DNA of 64,000 nt, taken from assembly GCA_002798275.1 (NCBI GenBank), contig NWQR01000002.1, positions 372,001 to 436,000 on the forward strand, given 5' to 3'. Made by a program: the position numbers and the translations under genes. This document shows, piece after piece, positions 1-9,397 of this stretch. Positions within the stretch are counted from its first letter, which is position 1. Each line of letters starts with the position of its first letter. This stretch comes from Lysobacteraceae bacterium NML08-0793. GTDB lineage: Bacteria; Pseudomonadota; Gammaproteobacteria; Xanthomonadales; Xanthomonadaceae. The notes under the pieces were generated by a model, which was given only the letters and a program-made list of their open reading frames with translations, was not told the origin of the DNA and did not search any database.

Positions 1-894
1 ACCGATATTGACCGTTTCCAGGAAAGCGCATTGTTTCCCGGCATGCCGGTTGCCGTGCTGCACGAAAGCCGTGACCGGCAGTGGTCATTCGTGGTCTCTG
101 CCCGTTATGCCGCCTGGATGCGCAGCGAACTGCTGGCTCATGGCGATGCCGCCACAGTACTGGCCTATGCCGAACGCAGCCCCTGGCTGGTGGTAACCGG
201 CGCGCGCGCCGAAACTGTCTATACCCCGGAAGCCCCGCAGCTTTCGCGCCTGTCGCTGGATATGGGCGCACGTGTCCCGCTGCTGGCCGACTGGCCGCGC
301 GACAAGCCCGTCAACGGCCAGTTGCCGGCATCGGCCCATGTCATCGAACTGCCTGTCCGCGATGCCGATGGCCGCCTGCAATTACGCCCTGCCCTGCTGC
401 CGCATTCGGCCGATGTCAGCGCGCAGTATTTGCCGCTCAACCCGCGCACCCTGCTTGAGCAGAGCTTCAAGTTTCTGGGAGAGCGCTATGGTTGGGGACA
501 TAGTTACGAGGCGCGCGATTGCAGTGGTTTTGTCTCCGAGGTGTACGCAGGCTTCGGCCTTGAAATGCCGCGCAATACCGGCGACCAGGGCAAAAGCCCG
601 GCATTCAACATCATTCCCTTCCCGCCGCAAATGTCCCGCGATGCCCGCCTTGCGCTTCTTAAAACCTTGCAAGTGGGCGACCTTGTCTATATCCCCGGCC
701 ATGTGATGATGGTGATTGGCCATGACAAGGGGCATACCTATGTCATCCATGACACGCCCGGCGTGCGCTATGCGGATGTTGCAGGCAGCTGGCCGGTCAA
801 TGGCGTGGCCGTTACGCCACTGGAGCCCCTGGGCAGCGATGATGACACGCTGTATATCGACAAAATCTACAGCGTGGTGAAGATGCGACCGTGA
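1..894 (+). CDS. SH3-domain NlpC/P60 (C40) cell-wall peptidase, 5' partial
   Basis: The reading frame is open from the first base, so the N-terminus lies outside the window; the TTG at 31 is only the first possible start inside it. The visible part resembles YkfC-type enzymes: bacterial SH3-like segments in the first ~140 residues, then an NlpC/P60 domain. The catalytic Cys is seen in DCSGFVSEVY and the His in GHVMMVIG. YkfC-type enzymes cleave the gamma-D-Glu-L-diamino-acid bond of muropeptides after the L-Ala-D-Glu unit. The next gene is a dipeptide epimerase acting on exactly that released dipeptide, which supports the role. A role in wall turnover rather than salvage is possible; the missing signal-peptide region would help decide. 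Confidence 0.85.
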   Translation, partial: TDIDRFQESALFPGMPVAVLHESRDRQWSFVVSARYAAWMRSELLAHGDAATVLAYAERSPWLVVTGARAETVYTPEAPQLSRLSLDMGARVPLLADWPRDKPVNGQLPASAHVIELPVRDADGRLQLRPALLPHSADVSAQYLPLNPRTLLEQSFKFLGERYGWGHSYEARDCSGFVSEVYAGFGLEMPRNTGDQGKSPAFNIIPFPPQMSRDARLALLKTLQVGDLVYIPGHVMMVIGHDKGHTYVIHDTPGVRYADVAGSWPVNGVAVTPLEPLGSDDDTLYIDKIYSVVKMRP

Positions 895-960
895 CGGCGC
901 ACAAGCAGGCCGCCTGCATCACCCCCTCATGCACCTTGCCCACACCTTCGGAAATTGCCA

Positions 961-2064
961 ATGAAAATCCGCTCGTTTGAACTTGGTCTGTTGCGCACCC
1001 CGCTGAAAACACCGTTCAAGACCGCCCTGCGCAGTGTTGACCATGTTGAAGACATCATCGTGCGCATCCATACCGACAGCGGTGAATCCGGCTGGGGCGG
1101 CGCCCCGGCAACGGCGGTGATTACCGGCGATACCCACGGCGGCATCGTCGATGCCATCGAGCGCTACATCGCCCCGCGCCTGCTTGGCCGCGACGTGGCC
1201 GACCACAACCGCAATATCGCGCTGGTGCAGTCCGCCCTGGTCAACAACCACAGCGCCAAGGCTGCGGTGGAAATCGCGCTCTACGACCTGTTTGCGCAGC
1301 TTTACAAGGCCCCGGCCTATCAGCTTCTGGGCGGCGGCGACCCGGTGGTCAGCACCGACATCACCATCAGCGTGGACTATATCGACAAGATGGTGGCCGA
1401 CTCCCTGGCCGCCGTTGAGCGCGGTTTTTCCGCACTGAAAATCAAGGTGGGCAAGGATATCGGCGTAGACATCGAGCGCGTGCGCGCCATCCATACCGCG
1501 GTGGAAAACCGCGCCCTGCTGCGCCTGGATGCCAATCAGGGTTGGACAGCCAAACAGGCGGTCTTTGCCCTGCAACAGCTGGAAAACAGCGGCGTGCACC
1601 TGGAGCTGGTGGAGCAGCCGGTAAAAGCCAACGACCTTGAAGGGCTGAAGTTCGTCACCGAGCGCGTATACACGCCGGTGATGGCCGATGAGTCGGTATT
1701 CGGCCCCAAAGAAGTCATCAGGCTGGTGCAGATGCGCGCGGCCGACATCATCAACATCAAGCTGATGAAAACCGGCGGCCTGTCGCAGGCCATCCAGATT
1801 GCCGACCTTGCCGCCCTCCATGGCATCGACTGCATGATGGGCTGCATGCTGGAGTCTTCGGTCAGCGTGGCCGCCGCCGCACATCTTGCCGCCGCCAAAT
1901 CGCAGGCCATCAGCAAGATTGACTTGGATGGCCCATCGCTATGCAAAGCCGACCCGGTGCTGGGCGATACGCTGTTCAACGAAGCCGAAATCACCCTTGG
2001 CAAGCGCCCCGGTTTTGGTGTAGTTGATGTGCCGGGAATGATTCGGATCAAAGAGGTGGCATGA
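961..2064 (+). CDS. L-Ala-D/L-Glu (dipeptide) epimerase, enolase superfamily
   Basis: 367 residues, muconate-lactonizing-enzyme subgroup, like Bacillus YkfB and E. coli YcjG. Visible landmarks are the KxK pair (K160, K162 in ALKIKVGK), metal ligands D190 (DANQGW), E218 (LVEQPV) and D243 (MADESVF), and the opposite-face lysine K267 (NIKLMK). It converts L-Ala-D-Glu from murein to L-Ala-L-Glu, so ordinary dipeptidases can finish degradation. I chose the ATG at 961 over a TTG two codons upstream; there is no strong Shine-Dalgarno sequence at either. It lies 66 bp after the NlpC/P60 gene and overlaps the regulator gene by ATGA, so the genes are probably co-transcribed. Exact dipeptide specificity is inferred from context. 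Confidence 0.9.
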   Translation: MKIRSFELGLLRTPLKTPFKTALRSVDHVEDIIVRIHTDSGESGWGGAPATAVITGDTHGGIVDAIERYIAPRLLGRDVADHNRNIALVQSALVNNHSAKAAVEIALYDLFAQLYKAPAYQLLGGGDPVVSTDITISVDYIDKMVADSLAAVERGFSALKIKVGKDIGVDIERVRAIHTAVENRALLRLDANQGWTAKQAVFALQQLENSGVHLELVEQPVKANDLEGLKFVTERVYTPVMADESVFGPKEVIRLVQMRAADIINIKLMKTGGLSQAIQIADLAALHGIDCMMGCMLESSVSVAAAAHLAAAKSQAISKIDLDGPSLCKADPVLGDTLFNEAEITLGKRPGFGVVDVPGMIRIKEVA

Positions 2065-2906
2065 GCAGCCTGTTGCGCATTCGGGCAGAACGCGACCAGA
2101 TGTCGGCAGTGGAGCGCCGCATCTGTGATTACATTCTGGAAAACGCCCACTTCCTGCGTGATTACTCCTCGCAGCAACTGGCTGACGCGCTCGGCATCAG
2201 TCAGTCATCCATTGTCAAATTTGCACAAAAACTTGGCTTCAAGGGCTATCCCGACCTCAAGTTTTCCATTGGTGAATCCTTGGCGCGCAATGGCGGCGAA
2301 GCGCTGCCTGTCAGCACCACCGTCCGCGACCATCCGCATGCACGCACATCCGATGACCTGTGGCAGCGCAAATCCGCAGCCGAGCAGGAAACCCGGCTGC
2401 TGAACCCGCCCGAGCAAATCGATGCCATCGCCCGCGCCCTGCTGCGTGCCAATGCCGTATTCGTGATTGGGCTTGGCGAAGACGGCATCCCGGCGCGCGC
2501 CTTTGCCATGAAACTTTCGCTGCTCGGGATACTCGCCGTACATCACTTCGACCCGGCACTGATGGCTGCGGGACTTTCCGGCGCAGGCGAGCGCGATGTG
2601 CTGCTGGTGTTTTCAGAACAAGGCCAACAGCCGATGCTTGGGCGCATCCTGCAAGACTTCAAGCCACACATCGGCGCGGTCATCAGCGTCACCCGACATT
2701 CACCCAACCCGCTACGCATGCAGGCTCACCATGCACTTTTGGTTTCCGCGCATGACGAGCGCCCGCATATCGCACCGCTGCTGTATCAGGCAGCCTTGCA
2801 ACATTTGCTCGACTTGCTCTTTGTACTGCTATGCGAAGCCCGCAAGCAGCGCCGGGAAGCAGTGGGCATCAATCTGGAACGGATGCAGGAGCTACTAAGA
2901 CCATGA
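2061..2906 (+). CDS. MurR/RpiR-family transcriptional regulator
   Basis: 281 residues. The N-terminal ~75 residues form an RpiR-type helix-turn-helix (QQLADALGISQSSIVKFAQK), and residues ~125-255 form a SIS (sugar isomerase) fold expected to bind a phosphosugar. Members such as E. coli MurR sense N-acetylmuramic acid 6-phosphate and control cell-wall sugar use. Its overlap with the epimerase upstream (ATGA) and the L,D-transpeptidase-like gene downstream (ATGA) places it inside a wall-peptide salvage operon, so a muropeptide-derived effector is likely. The effector itself cannot be read from the sequence. The segment GLGEDGIPARAF occupies the place of the SIS phosphosugar loop but lacks the usual Ser/Thr-rich run, so the ligand may differ from MurNAc-6-P. 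Confidence 0.85.
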   Translation: MSSLLRIRAERDQMSAVERRICDYILENAHFLRDYSSQQLADALGISQSSIVKFAQKLGFKGYPDLKFSIGESLARNGGEALPVSTTVRDHPHARTSDDLWQRKSAAEQETRLLNPPEQIDAIARALLRANAVFVIGLGEDGIPARAFAMKLSLLGILAVHHFDPALMAAGLSGAGERDVLLVFSEQGQQPMLGRILQDFKPHIGAVISVTRHSPNPLRMQAHHALLVSAHDERPHIAPLLYQAALQHLLDLLFVLLCEARKQRREAVGINLERMQELLRP

Positions 2907-3691
2907 AAAAAATCATCCCCCGCCTCGGCCTTGCCGCCGCCACACTTGCACTCAGCGCCTGCGCCGGCACTGCGCACCGCCCGGCCGCATCACCCAGCCC
3001 CCTGCCCTGGCAAAATGCCGGGCAAATGATTGTCGTCACCAGCAGTGGCTGGGATGAAGTACGCGGCCAGATGCGCTTTTTCCAGCGCGAAAACGGCCAA
3101 TGGGTGCAGCAGGGTCCGGCACAGCCGGTGATGCTGGGACGCGCAGGCTCGGCCTGGGGCATTGGCCTGCATCCGGCGCAGGCAAACGGCCCGCAAAAAC
3201 GTGAAGGCGATGGCCGCAACCCTGCCGGGGTATTCACCATCGGCCAGGCATTTGGCTATCAGCAAACCGTGCAAAGCGGCCTGCCCTATCGGCAAATGCA
3301 GGCCAGCCACTGGTGCATGGATGTCAACGGCTCGCCGCTCTACAACCAGATTGTCGATAGCCGCGAAGTCGGCCAAGCCGCCGTCCACGGCTCCAGCGAG
3401 CCGATGCGGCTTGATATCCACAATCACGGCGATGACCGCTACAAATACGGCTTCGTGATTGAACACAACGCACAAAACACCCGCGGCAAGGGCAGCTGCA
3501 TCTTTGCCCATCTATGGGGCAATCCGGATAAAACCACCGCTGGCTGCACCGCGATGGCCGAGCCGGTGATGGTCGCGCTGCTGCAACAGCTCGATGCCAA
3601 GAAGCGCCCAGTATTCGTACTGCTGCCCGAGCACGAATACGACCGACAGCAACAGCAATGGGCACTGCCCAGCCGCGCCGATTTCCGCTGA
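2903..3691 (+). CDS. L,D-transpeptidase (YkuD-fold) lipoprotein
   Basis: 262 residues. The start ATG at 2903 overlaps the preceding stop and gives MKKIIPRLGLAAATLALSAC, a lipoprotein signal with lipobox LSAC and lipidated Cys20, so the product is probably membrane-anchored in the periplasm. The C-terminal half matches the YkuD/ErfK family: a conserved HGSSEPMRLDIHNHG stretch, then an IFAHLW histidine and TTAGCTAM with the catalytic-position cysteine. In canonical enzymes this motif reads S/T-HGC; here the residue before GC is Ala (AGC). It could be a crosslinking transpeptidase, a carboxypeptidase acting on muropeptides, or a non-classical member. Its salvage-operon position favours a role in trimming wall peptides. 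Confidence 0.82.
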   Translation: MKKIIPRLGLAAATLALSACAGTAHRPAASPSPLPWQNAGQMIVVTSSGWDEVRGQMRFFQRENGQWVQQGPAQPVMLGRAGSAWGIGLHPAQANGPQKREGDGRNPAGVFTIGQAFGYQQTVQSGLPYRQMQASHWCMDVNGSPLYNQIVDSREVGQAAVHGSSEPMRLDIHNHGDDRYKYGFVIEHNAQNTRGKGSCIFAHLWGNPDKTTAGCTAMAEPVMVALLQQLDAKKRPVFVLLPEHEYDRQQQQWALPSRADFR

Positions 3692-3706
3692 CCTGCATCG
3701 CGCCCC

Positions 3707-4984
3707 ATGAAGCTCACTCTCTCCGCCCCCGTCCGCATGCTGCTGGCCCTGCTGCTGGCAGCCGTCATTGGCCTGACACTTGCCGCACAAGCCCCTGCGC
3801 TTGGCAAACAAGTCGCCAGCATCGCCCAGCCCATCGGCAAACTCTGGCTCAACGCATTGCAAATGACCGTGGTGCCATTGGTCGGCACACTGGTGATTCT
3901 CGGCATCGCCACCGCACGCGATGCGGTTACTTCCGGCCGCATCGCCCGCCGCGCCATCATCACCTTTCTGGTGCTGCTGACGTTCTCCGCCAGCTTTGCC
4001 ACCCTGGTTGCCCCCTTGTTGCTGTCATTCATCCCGGCAAGCCCGGAGCTGACCCAGGCGCTCAACGCCAGCCTGCAAGATGCTAGTGCCACGGCTGCGG
4101 AACAACCAAGCCTTGCCACCTGGCTTACCGGCATCATCCCCAACAATGCCATCCAGGCCGCCGCCAGCAATGCCATGCTGCCATTGGTGGTGTTCTCGCT
4201 GTTCTTCGGCTTTGCCCTCACCCGCATCCAGGACGGCCGCCGCCAACGCCTGCTGGAGCTGATACAGGCCATCGCCGATGTGATGATTGTCATCGTCGGC
4301 TGGATTTTGCTCGTCGCCCCCATCGGCGTATTCGCCCTGGTGCTGGCGGTCAGTGCCGAGGCCGGTACCGATACCCTGCGCGCACTCGGCATCTATATCG
4401 GCCTGTGCTGCACCATGTTCCTGCTGGTCACCGCCCTGGTCTATCCGCTGATTCGCCTCTGGACTGGCCGCCCGCTGCTGCAATTTGCCCAGTCCATTTT
4501 TCCGGCACAGGCAGTGGCAATGAGCACCCAATCGTCCCTGGCCTCGTTGCCGGCCATGATTGATGTTGCCCACCGCCGCCTCGGCCTGCCGCTGCGCACC
4601 GTATCACTGGTGCTGCCAATGGGCGTCTCGCTGTTCCGCCTGACAAGCCCGGTGCAATACATCACCGTGGCCGCCTTCATCGCCTGGGTGTCCGGTACGG
4701 AAGTCAGCCTGATGCAATGGGCAACCGCAGTCCCCCTGGCCGTGGTCATCAGCCTGGGCTCGGTCGGCCTGCCCGGACAAGTCAGCTTCATGGCCACCAA
4801 TATGCCGGTCACCCAAGCCCTTGGCCTGCCGGTCGCCCCGCTGGGGCTGCTGGTTTCGGTGGAAACCATCCCCGACGTCTTCGCCACCCTCGGCAACGTC
4901 ACCGCCAATGTTTCGGCCACCACCATTGTCGTTGGCAACCAGACCGAAAGCGACCCACCTGACACGCCCGCATCACTTGGGTAG
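3707..4984 (+). CDS. Dicarboxylate/amino acid:cation symporter (GltP/DctA family)
   Basis: 425 residues, multi-spanning inner-membrane protein of the DAACS family. It has the Ser-rich reentrant region ([12 protein letters not shown]), the conserved PMGVSLFRL segment corresponding to the NMDGT region of glutamate transporters, and a late [10 protein letters not shown] segment. Family members take up glutamate, aspartate or C4-dicarboxylates with H+ or Na+. It starts 15 bp after the L,D-transpeptidase-like gene and ends just before tRNA-Ala. Since the upstream genes release L-Ala-L-Glu units from murein, glutamate or a glutamate-containing product is the most economical substrate guess. The canonical NMDGT is replaced by PMGVS-type residues, so a substrate other than aspartate or glutamate is possible. 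Confidence 0.85.
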   Translation: MKLTLSAPVRMLLALLLAAVIGLTLAAQAPALGKQVASIAQPIGKLWLNALQMTVVPLVGTLVILGIATARDAVTSGRIARRAIITFLVLLTFSASFATLVAPLLLSFIPASPELTQALNASLQDASATAAEQPSLATWLTGIIPNNAIQAAASNAMLPLVVFSLFFGFALTRIQDGRRQRLLELIQAIADVMIVIVGWILLVAPIGVFALVLAVSAEAGTDTLRALGIYIGLCCTMFLLVTALVYPLIRLWTGRPLLQFAQSIFPAQAVAMSTQSSLASLPAMIDVAHRRLGLPLRTVSLVLPMGVSLFRLTSPVQYITVAAFIAWVSGTEVSLMQWATAVPLAVVISLGSVGLPGQVSFMATNMPVTQALGLPVAPLGLLVSVETIPDVFATLGNVTANVSATTIVVGNQTESDPPDTPASLG

Positions 4985-4996
4985 AATCCGAACCAC

Positions 4997-5072
<76 letters not shown>

Positions 5073-5077
5073 AACCC

Positions 5078-5108
5078 AACGCCCAACCTTGCCGGTTGGG
5101 CGTTTTTT
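5078..5108 (+). terminator. Rho-independent terminator after tRNA-Ala
   Basis: Eleven-base-pair stem AACGCCCAACC / GGTTGGGCGTT with a TTGCC loop, running into a T tract (six T in total, two of them in the stem). It ends the tRNA-Ala (and probably gltP-like) transcript. Confidence 0.9.
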
Positions 5109-5173
5109 CAGGCTGCGTGCAGGGGCTGCCTTGGCTATCTACACTAGCCTACGACGCTTTACTCTTGCGATGG

Positions 5174-5530
5174 ATGTCAATGCCAAACGAGCTGTCGATT
5201 GAATTGCGCGAATACCTCAACCACTGCGGGTTGTCGGCCAGCAAAATCGCGCAATGCAATGGCAAGACTCGCATGTATCACGACCTTGGGATTTATGGCG
5301 ACATTGCCGAGGCTTGCATGGAAGTATTGACCGAGCACTACCACGTTGATTTGAGCAGCTTCGAGTTCAAAAAATTCTTTCCGCACGAATTTTCAGGAAA
5401 GGACATGCTCACTCGTATCTTGCTCTGGATTACCCCCTTCACCGGCAATATTGCCAGACAGCGCGGCGAGTACCTGCCACTTACTTTGGACAGGATTGAA
5501 CGCGCGATTCACAACAAACGCTGGGAATGA
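5174..5530 (+). CDS. DUF1493 family protein
   Basis: 118 residues from ATG 5174; ATG 5180 is an equally possible start, and neither has a clear ribosome binding site. The middle (DLGIYGDIAEACMEVL, then VDLSSFEFKKFFPHE) matches the DUF1493 pattern of a GDD/GDI turn, an acidic helix, and a Phe-rich segment around a 'hVDLSxFxFxxYF' core. The family is small, of unknown function, and has been compared with acyl-carrier-like folds; no carrier serine motif is evident here. The gene stands alone behind the tRNA-Ala terminator and its base composition is visibly less G+C-rich than its neighbours, which fits a laterally acquired gene at a tRNA locus. Confidence 0.7.
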   Translation: MSMPNELSIELREYLNHCGLSASKIAQCNGKTRMYHDLGIYGDIAEACMEVLTEHYHVDLSSFEFKKFFPHEFSGKDMLTRILLWITPFTGNIARQRGEYLPLTLDRIERAIHNKRWE

Positions 5531-5762
5531 GTCCAAGCAAAAATCAAGAACAGCAGCCAAAGGCTGGTTTTAGCGCTTGTTCGTAATCTTCTTGTGCAGC
5601 CGTTTTTCGAGGAAGAAATCGTGATTGCAAGCAGGCTCTTAGCCTGAATATTCATAAGTCGCCCTTCGCGGCAGCTTTTGCGCATTTGTCAAGCTGTGAA
5701 AGCTGCCGCATACAGGCGAAAATCGCCGCGCGGCGCTTGGGCCGCGTTTTCGTATCAAGCAC

Positions 5763-8108
5763 ATGCAGGACCCACTCGCGCAAAAAATCGCCGCCACCAT
5801 CGCCACTGAAATCAATGCACAGCCCGGCCAGGTTGCCGCCGCCGTGGCCTTGCTGGATGAAGGCGCCACCGTGCCCTTCATCGCCCGCTACCGCAAGGAA
5901 GTCACCGGTGCTCTGGATGACACCCAGCTACGCACGCTGGAAACCCGGCTCATCTATCTGCGCGAGATGGAAGCACGCCGCGCAGCGATTCTTGCCAGCA
6001 TCGAAGAACAGGGCAAATTGAGCGACGAGTTGCGCGCCGAGATTGAGGCGGCCGACAGCAAATCACGGCTGGAAGACCTGTACCTGCCCTACAAACCCAA
6101 GCGCCGCACCCGCGCGCAGATTGCCCGCGAAGCCGGGCTGGAGCCGTTGGCCGATGGCCTGCTCAGCGACCCGATGCTGATACCGGAAGAATTTGCCACC
6201 CAGTTTGTCGATGCCGAAAAAGGCGTGGCCGATGCCCGTGCCGCGCTGGAAGGCGCCCGCGCGATTTTGCTGGAGCGCTGGGGCGAAGATGCCGCACTGC
6301 TCGGCGAGCTGCGCGACTGGCTGCAAAAAGACGGCATCATCCGTGCCCGCGTGGTGGAAGGCAAAGAAGCCGCCGGCGAGAAATACCGTGATTATTTCGA
6401 CCATGCCGAAAAACTCGCCCAGATTCCTTCACACCGATTGCTGGCTCTGTTCCGTGGCCGCCGCGAGGAGTTCCTCAATCTCGACCTAGAGCCAGGGCTG
6501 GATGTGGAGCAAGGCAATGCCTATGCCGAAGGCCGCATCGCGCTGCATGCGGGTATTGCCCAGCAAGGCCGCGCCGCCGATGCTTGGCTTGGCAATGCCT
6601 GCCGGCTTGCCTGGCGCGCCAAGCTGCAACTGCATCTGATGCTGGATCTGTTCAACGAGGCGCGCGAGAAGGCCGAGGCCGAGGCCATCGAAGTCTTTGG
6701 CAGCAACCTCAAAGACCTGCTGCTGGCCGCCCCGGCCGGTGCCAAGACCGTGCTGGGCATTGATCCGGGCATCCGCACCGGCTGCAAGGTGGCGGTAGTC
6801 GATGCCACCGGCAAGCTGCTCGCCACCGATACGCTTTACCCGCATGAGCCCAAGCGGCAGTGGACACAATCGCTGGAGGCGCTTGGCAAACTTTGCCACA
6901 ACCACGGTGTGCAACTCATCGCCATCGGCAACGGCACTGCCAGCCGCGAAACCGACAAACTGGTCGCCGATCTGATTCGTCAATATCCAGATTTGAAGCT
7001 GCAAAAAATGGTGGTCAGCGAGGCCGGCGCATCGGTGTATTCGGCCTCGGAACTGGCCGCACGCGAGTTCCCCGATCTGGATGTCTCACTGCGCGGCGCG
7101 GTGTCCATTGCCCGCCGTCTGCAAGACCCGCTGGCAGAGCTGGTGAAAATCGAGCCCAAGGCGATTGGTGTGGGGCAGTATCAGCACGATGTGGATCAAC
7201 TGCGTCTGGCTCGTGCACTGGATGCGCGTGTGGAAGACTGCGTGAACGCCGTCGGTGTATTCGTCAATACTGCCAGCAGCGCCCTGCTCGCCCGTGTTGC
7301 CGGTTTGTCTGCGAGCGTAGCCGAAAACATCGTCCTTCACCGCGATGCCCATGGCCCGTTCAAGTGCCGCCGCGACTTGCTGAAGGTGCCGCGCCTTGGC
7401 GAAAAAACCTTTGAGCAATGCGCGGGTTTTCTGCGCATTGCCGATGGCGAGGAGCCGCTGGATGCCTCTGGCGTACACCCGGAAAGCTATGCGGTGGTGG
7501 AGAAAATGCTGAACCAGACCGGGCTGGACAGCCGCAGCTTGATTGGCGATGCCCGCGCCATCCGGGCGCTGCGCGCCGAAGATTATGTCGATGAGCGCTT
7601 TGGCCTGCCGACCGTGCGCGACATCCTGAAAGAGCTAGAAAAACCCGGCCGCGACCCACGCCCGGAGTTCCGCGCCGCCCGCTTTGCCGAAGGGGTTGAA
7701 ACCATTGCCGACCTGCAACCGGGCATGGTGCTCGAAGGTGTGGTCAGCAATGTCGCCGCCTTTGGCGCCTTTGTGGATATCGGCGTGCATCAGGATGGCC
7801 TGATTCATATCTCCATGCTGGCCGAGAAGTTTGTCAAAGACCCACGCGAAGTGGTGAAAGCCGGCGATATCGTCAAGGTGAAAGTGCTGGAAGTGGATGT
7901 GGCGCGCAAACGCATCGCACTCACCCGACGATTGGACGAGGCGCCGGTAGCGCGTGAGGCGCGCAGCAGCCACGATGCCCCCAAACGCGAGGCCGGAGCA
8001 CGCAAGCCCGAACGCCGCAACAACGCTGCGCGCCCATCGCAACGCCCGGCACAGCCCCCGGCCAACAATGCGCTGGCCGAAGCCTTTGCCCGCGCCCGAA
8101 AAAATTGA
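5763..8108 (+). CDS. tex: Tex, S1-domain RNA-binding transcription accessory protein
   Basis: 781 residues, the normal length of Tex/YhgF. It has the N-terminal helical Tex region ([17 protein letters not shown]), a central YqgF/RNase H-like domain starting at [20 protein letters not shown], paired helix-hairpin-helix segments, and a C-terminal S1 domain ([20 protein letters not shown]). The last ~60 residues are a basic, Ala/Arg-rich low-complexity tail. Tex binds nucleic acids and influences transcription and toxin expression in several pathogens; the exact activity is not settled. The 230 bp before it show no recognisable feature. A small gene follows nine bases after its stop. Confidence 0.97.
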   Translation: MQDPLAQKIAATIATEINAQPGQVAAAVALLDEGATVPFIARYRKEVTGALDDTQLRTLETRLIYLREMEARRAAILASIEEQGKLSDELRAEIEAADSKSRLEDLYLPYKPKRRTRAQIAREAGLEPLADGLLSDPMLIPEEFATQFVDAEKGVADARAALEGARAILLERWGEDAALLGELRDWLQKDGIIRARVVEGKEAAGEKYRDYFDHAEKLAQIPSHRLLALFRGRREEFLNLDLEPGLDVEQGNAYAEGRIALHAGIAQQGRAADAWLGNACRLAWRAKLQLHLMLDLFNEAREKAEAEAIEVFGSNLKDLLLAAPAGAKTVLGIDPGIRTGCKVAVVDATGKLLATDTLYPHEPKRQWTQSLEALGKLCHNHGVQLIAIGNGTASRETDKLVADLIRQYPDLKLQKMVVSEAGASVYSASELAAREFPDLDVSLRGAVSIARRLQDPLAELVKIEPKAIGVGQYQHDVDQLRLARALDARVEDCVNAVGVFVNTASSALLARVAGLSASVAENIVLHRDAHGPFKCRRDLLKVPRLGEKTFEQCAGFLRIADGEEPLDASGVHPESYAVVEKMLNQTGLDSRSLIGDARAIRALRAEDYVDERFGLPTVRDILKELEKPGRDPRPEFRAARFAEGVETIADLQPGMVLEGVVSNVAAFGAFVDIGVHQDGLIHISMLAEKFVKDPREVVKAGDIVKVKVLEVDVARKRIALTRRLDEAPVAREARSSHDAPKREAGARKPERRNNAARPSQRPAQPPANNALAEAFARARKN

Positions 8109-8116
8109 GCTGCGCC

Positions 8117-8659
8117 ATGATTGATTTGAGCAGCACCCAAGTCATCGAGCCGGTCATCGAACACCTGCTGCACCGTATTCGTCGCTACAAGCAGCAACAG
8201 GGGGTGGCGCGTGTCTGGGGCTGGCTGTTTGTGCATGGGCTGGAAGAAGGCTGCACATTCGAGCTTGCCTTGGGCTCGGCACCAGCCAACCCGGCGCAGT
8301 TGCTGCAAGAAGAAATCTGGAACTATCCCACCCCGGAAGACGACCAGGATTTCACCATCGGCAGTGCCGAACTTGCCGGTATATGGGAAGCGTACGATCT
8401 GGTCGTCAATGCCGAACGCCCTTGGTCGGAGCACCCCGCGCTGCACTTTCAGGGCTGGACGCTTGCCCCGGTGGGCGAGGATTATGAGTGGCAATGCCAA
8501 GGCTTTACAGCCCATCTGGACGAGCCGGAAAACACCTTTATCGCCCGCGTTTATCGGCATATCCTGCAACAAGCTGTGGTTTGTTACCCGGAAGATATCG
8601 AAGGCTTCGTGCTGGAAATACATGACAGCGCCTTACCCCGCGAATGGATTGAGGCATGA
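8117..8659 (+). CDS. Conserved hypothetical protein, soluble
   Basis: 180 residues from ATG 8117; an in-frame TTG at 8105 overlaps tex and is less likely. There is no signal peptide or membrane segment. The protein is rich in Trp, Glu and Asp (for example RVWGWLFVHGLEEG, DDQDFTIGSAELAGIWEAYD), acidic overall, with an even mix of predicted helix and strand. I do not recognise the family. Its position eight bases behind tex suggests co-transcription with it, and an unrelated lipoprotein gene follows after a 63-bp gap. Confidence 0.7.
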   Translation: MIDLSSTQVIEPVIEHLLHRIRRYKQQQGVARVWGWLFVHGLEEGCTFELALGSAPANPAQLLQEEIWNYPTPEDDQDFTIGSAELAGIWEAYDLVVNAERPWSEHPALHFQGWTLAPVGEDYEWQCQGFTAHLDEPENTFIARVYRHILQQAVVCYPEDIEGFVLEIHDSALPREWIEA

Positions 8660-8722
8660 GCCGATACCGGGCTGCGACACAGGGTTTATAGTGTGTTGCC
8701 GGTTCAATCATGGAGGCGACAG

Positions 8723-9397
8723 ATGAAAAGGGGTTTCGCACTTGTTGGTTGCCTGTTGATGGTCGCTTGCGGAAAGGAGGCGGGGACAAATACCGCACAA
8801 AACGCATCCGCTCCCTCCAAGCCCGCCGCCAGTCTGCATTGCGGCAAGGATACCGACTGCAAGGGAGATCGAATCTGCGAAGACGGCAAATGCGTATCGC
8901 CCACGGCAGGCAGCGCCCCGGCATTACCCGCCGCCGAGCCAGCCACGGGCGAAGCGGCGGCTTCGGATATTCCCAAGTTCAAGGACTACCCTGCTCCGCC
9001 GGTCTATACCGGCGCACCGGGCGAGCTGGATATCAGCTCCGAATTTGCCCGGGACTACCGCACCCGCTTTCGCAATGCCATGAAAGAAGGCGAAGTGGTA
9101 TTCGCTGGTGAATATGTGCTCACCGGCTGGGGCTGCGGCACCGGGGGCTGCTATATCCAGGCGCTGGTCAACAAACGCACCGGGCATGTGATCGAAACCA
9201 CTTTCAACGCCTACAGCATGTTTTCAAATGATAAAGAAGTGCGACTGGGTGAAGAGATCGAATCGCTGCGCGCAGACAGCACTCTGCTGGTTACGCGCCA
9301 AGTCAGCGATGACCCGCCTCACCCACATTTCGCCAATTTCTATGTCCTTGAAAATGGCCAACTCAAACGCATCAAACAACTCCCGGCTCCCCATTGA
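8723..9397 (+). CDS. Cysteine-rich lipoprotein of unknown function
   Basis: 224 residues. ATG 8723 is preceded by a good ribosome binding site (TGGAGG) and gives a signal with lipobox LMVAC, Cys18 or so being the lipid-modified residue. The mature N-terminus is low-complexity (Ala/Ser/Pro/Asn). It is followed by a compact four-cysteine segment, [18 protein letters not shown], that looks like a small disulfide knot of the kind found in secreted eukaryotic-like domains. The C-terminal ~120 residues include [20 protein letters not shown], suggesting a second disulfide. The function is unknown. The stop codon overlaps the nfi start by one base, so translation is probably coupled. Confidence 0.8.
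   Translation: MKRGFALVGCLLMVACGKEAGTNTAQNASAPSKPAASLHCGKDTDCKGDRICEDGKCVSPTAGSAPALPAAEPATGEAAASDIPKFKDYPAPPVYTGAPGELDISSEFARDYRTRFRNAMKEGEVVFAGEYVLTGWGCGTGGCYIQALVNKRTGHVIETTFNAYSMFSNDKEVRLGEEIESLRADSTLLVTRQVSDDPPHPHFANFYVLENGQLKRIKQLPAPH

Noticed and set aside
919..1884. 321-codon minus-strand frame over the epimerase gene
   Set aside because: Antisense to the clearly recognisable epimerase; it lacks a start with translation signals.
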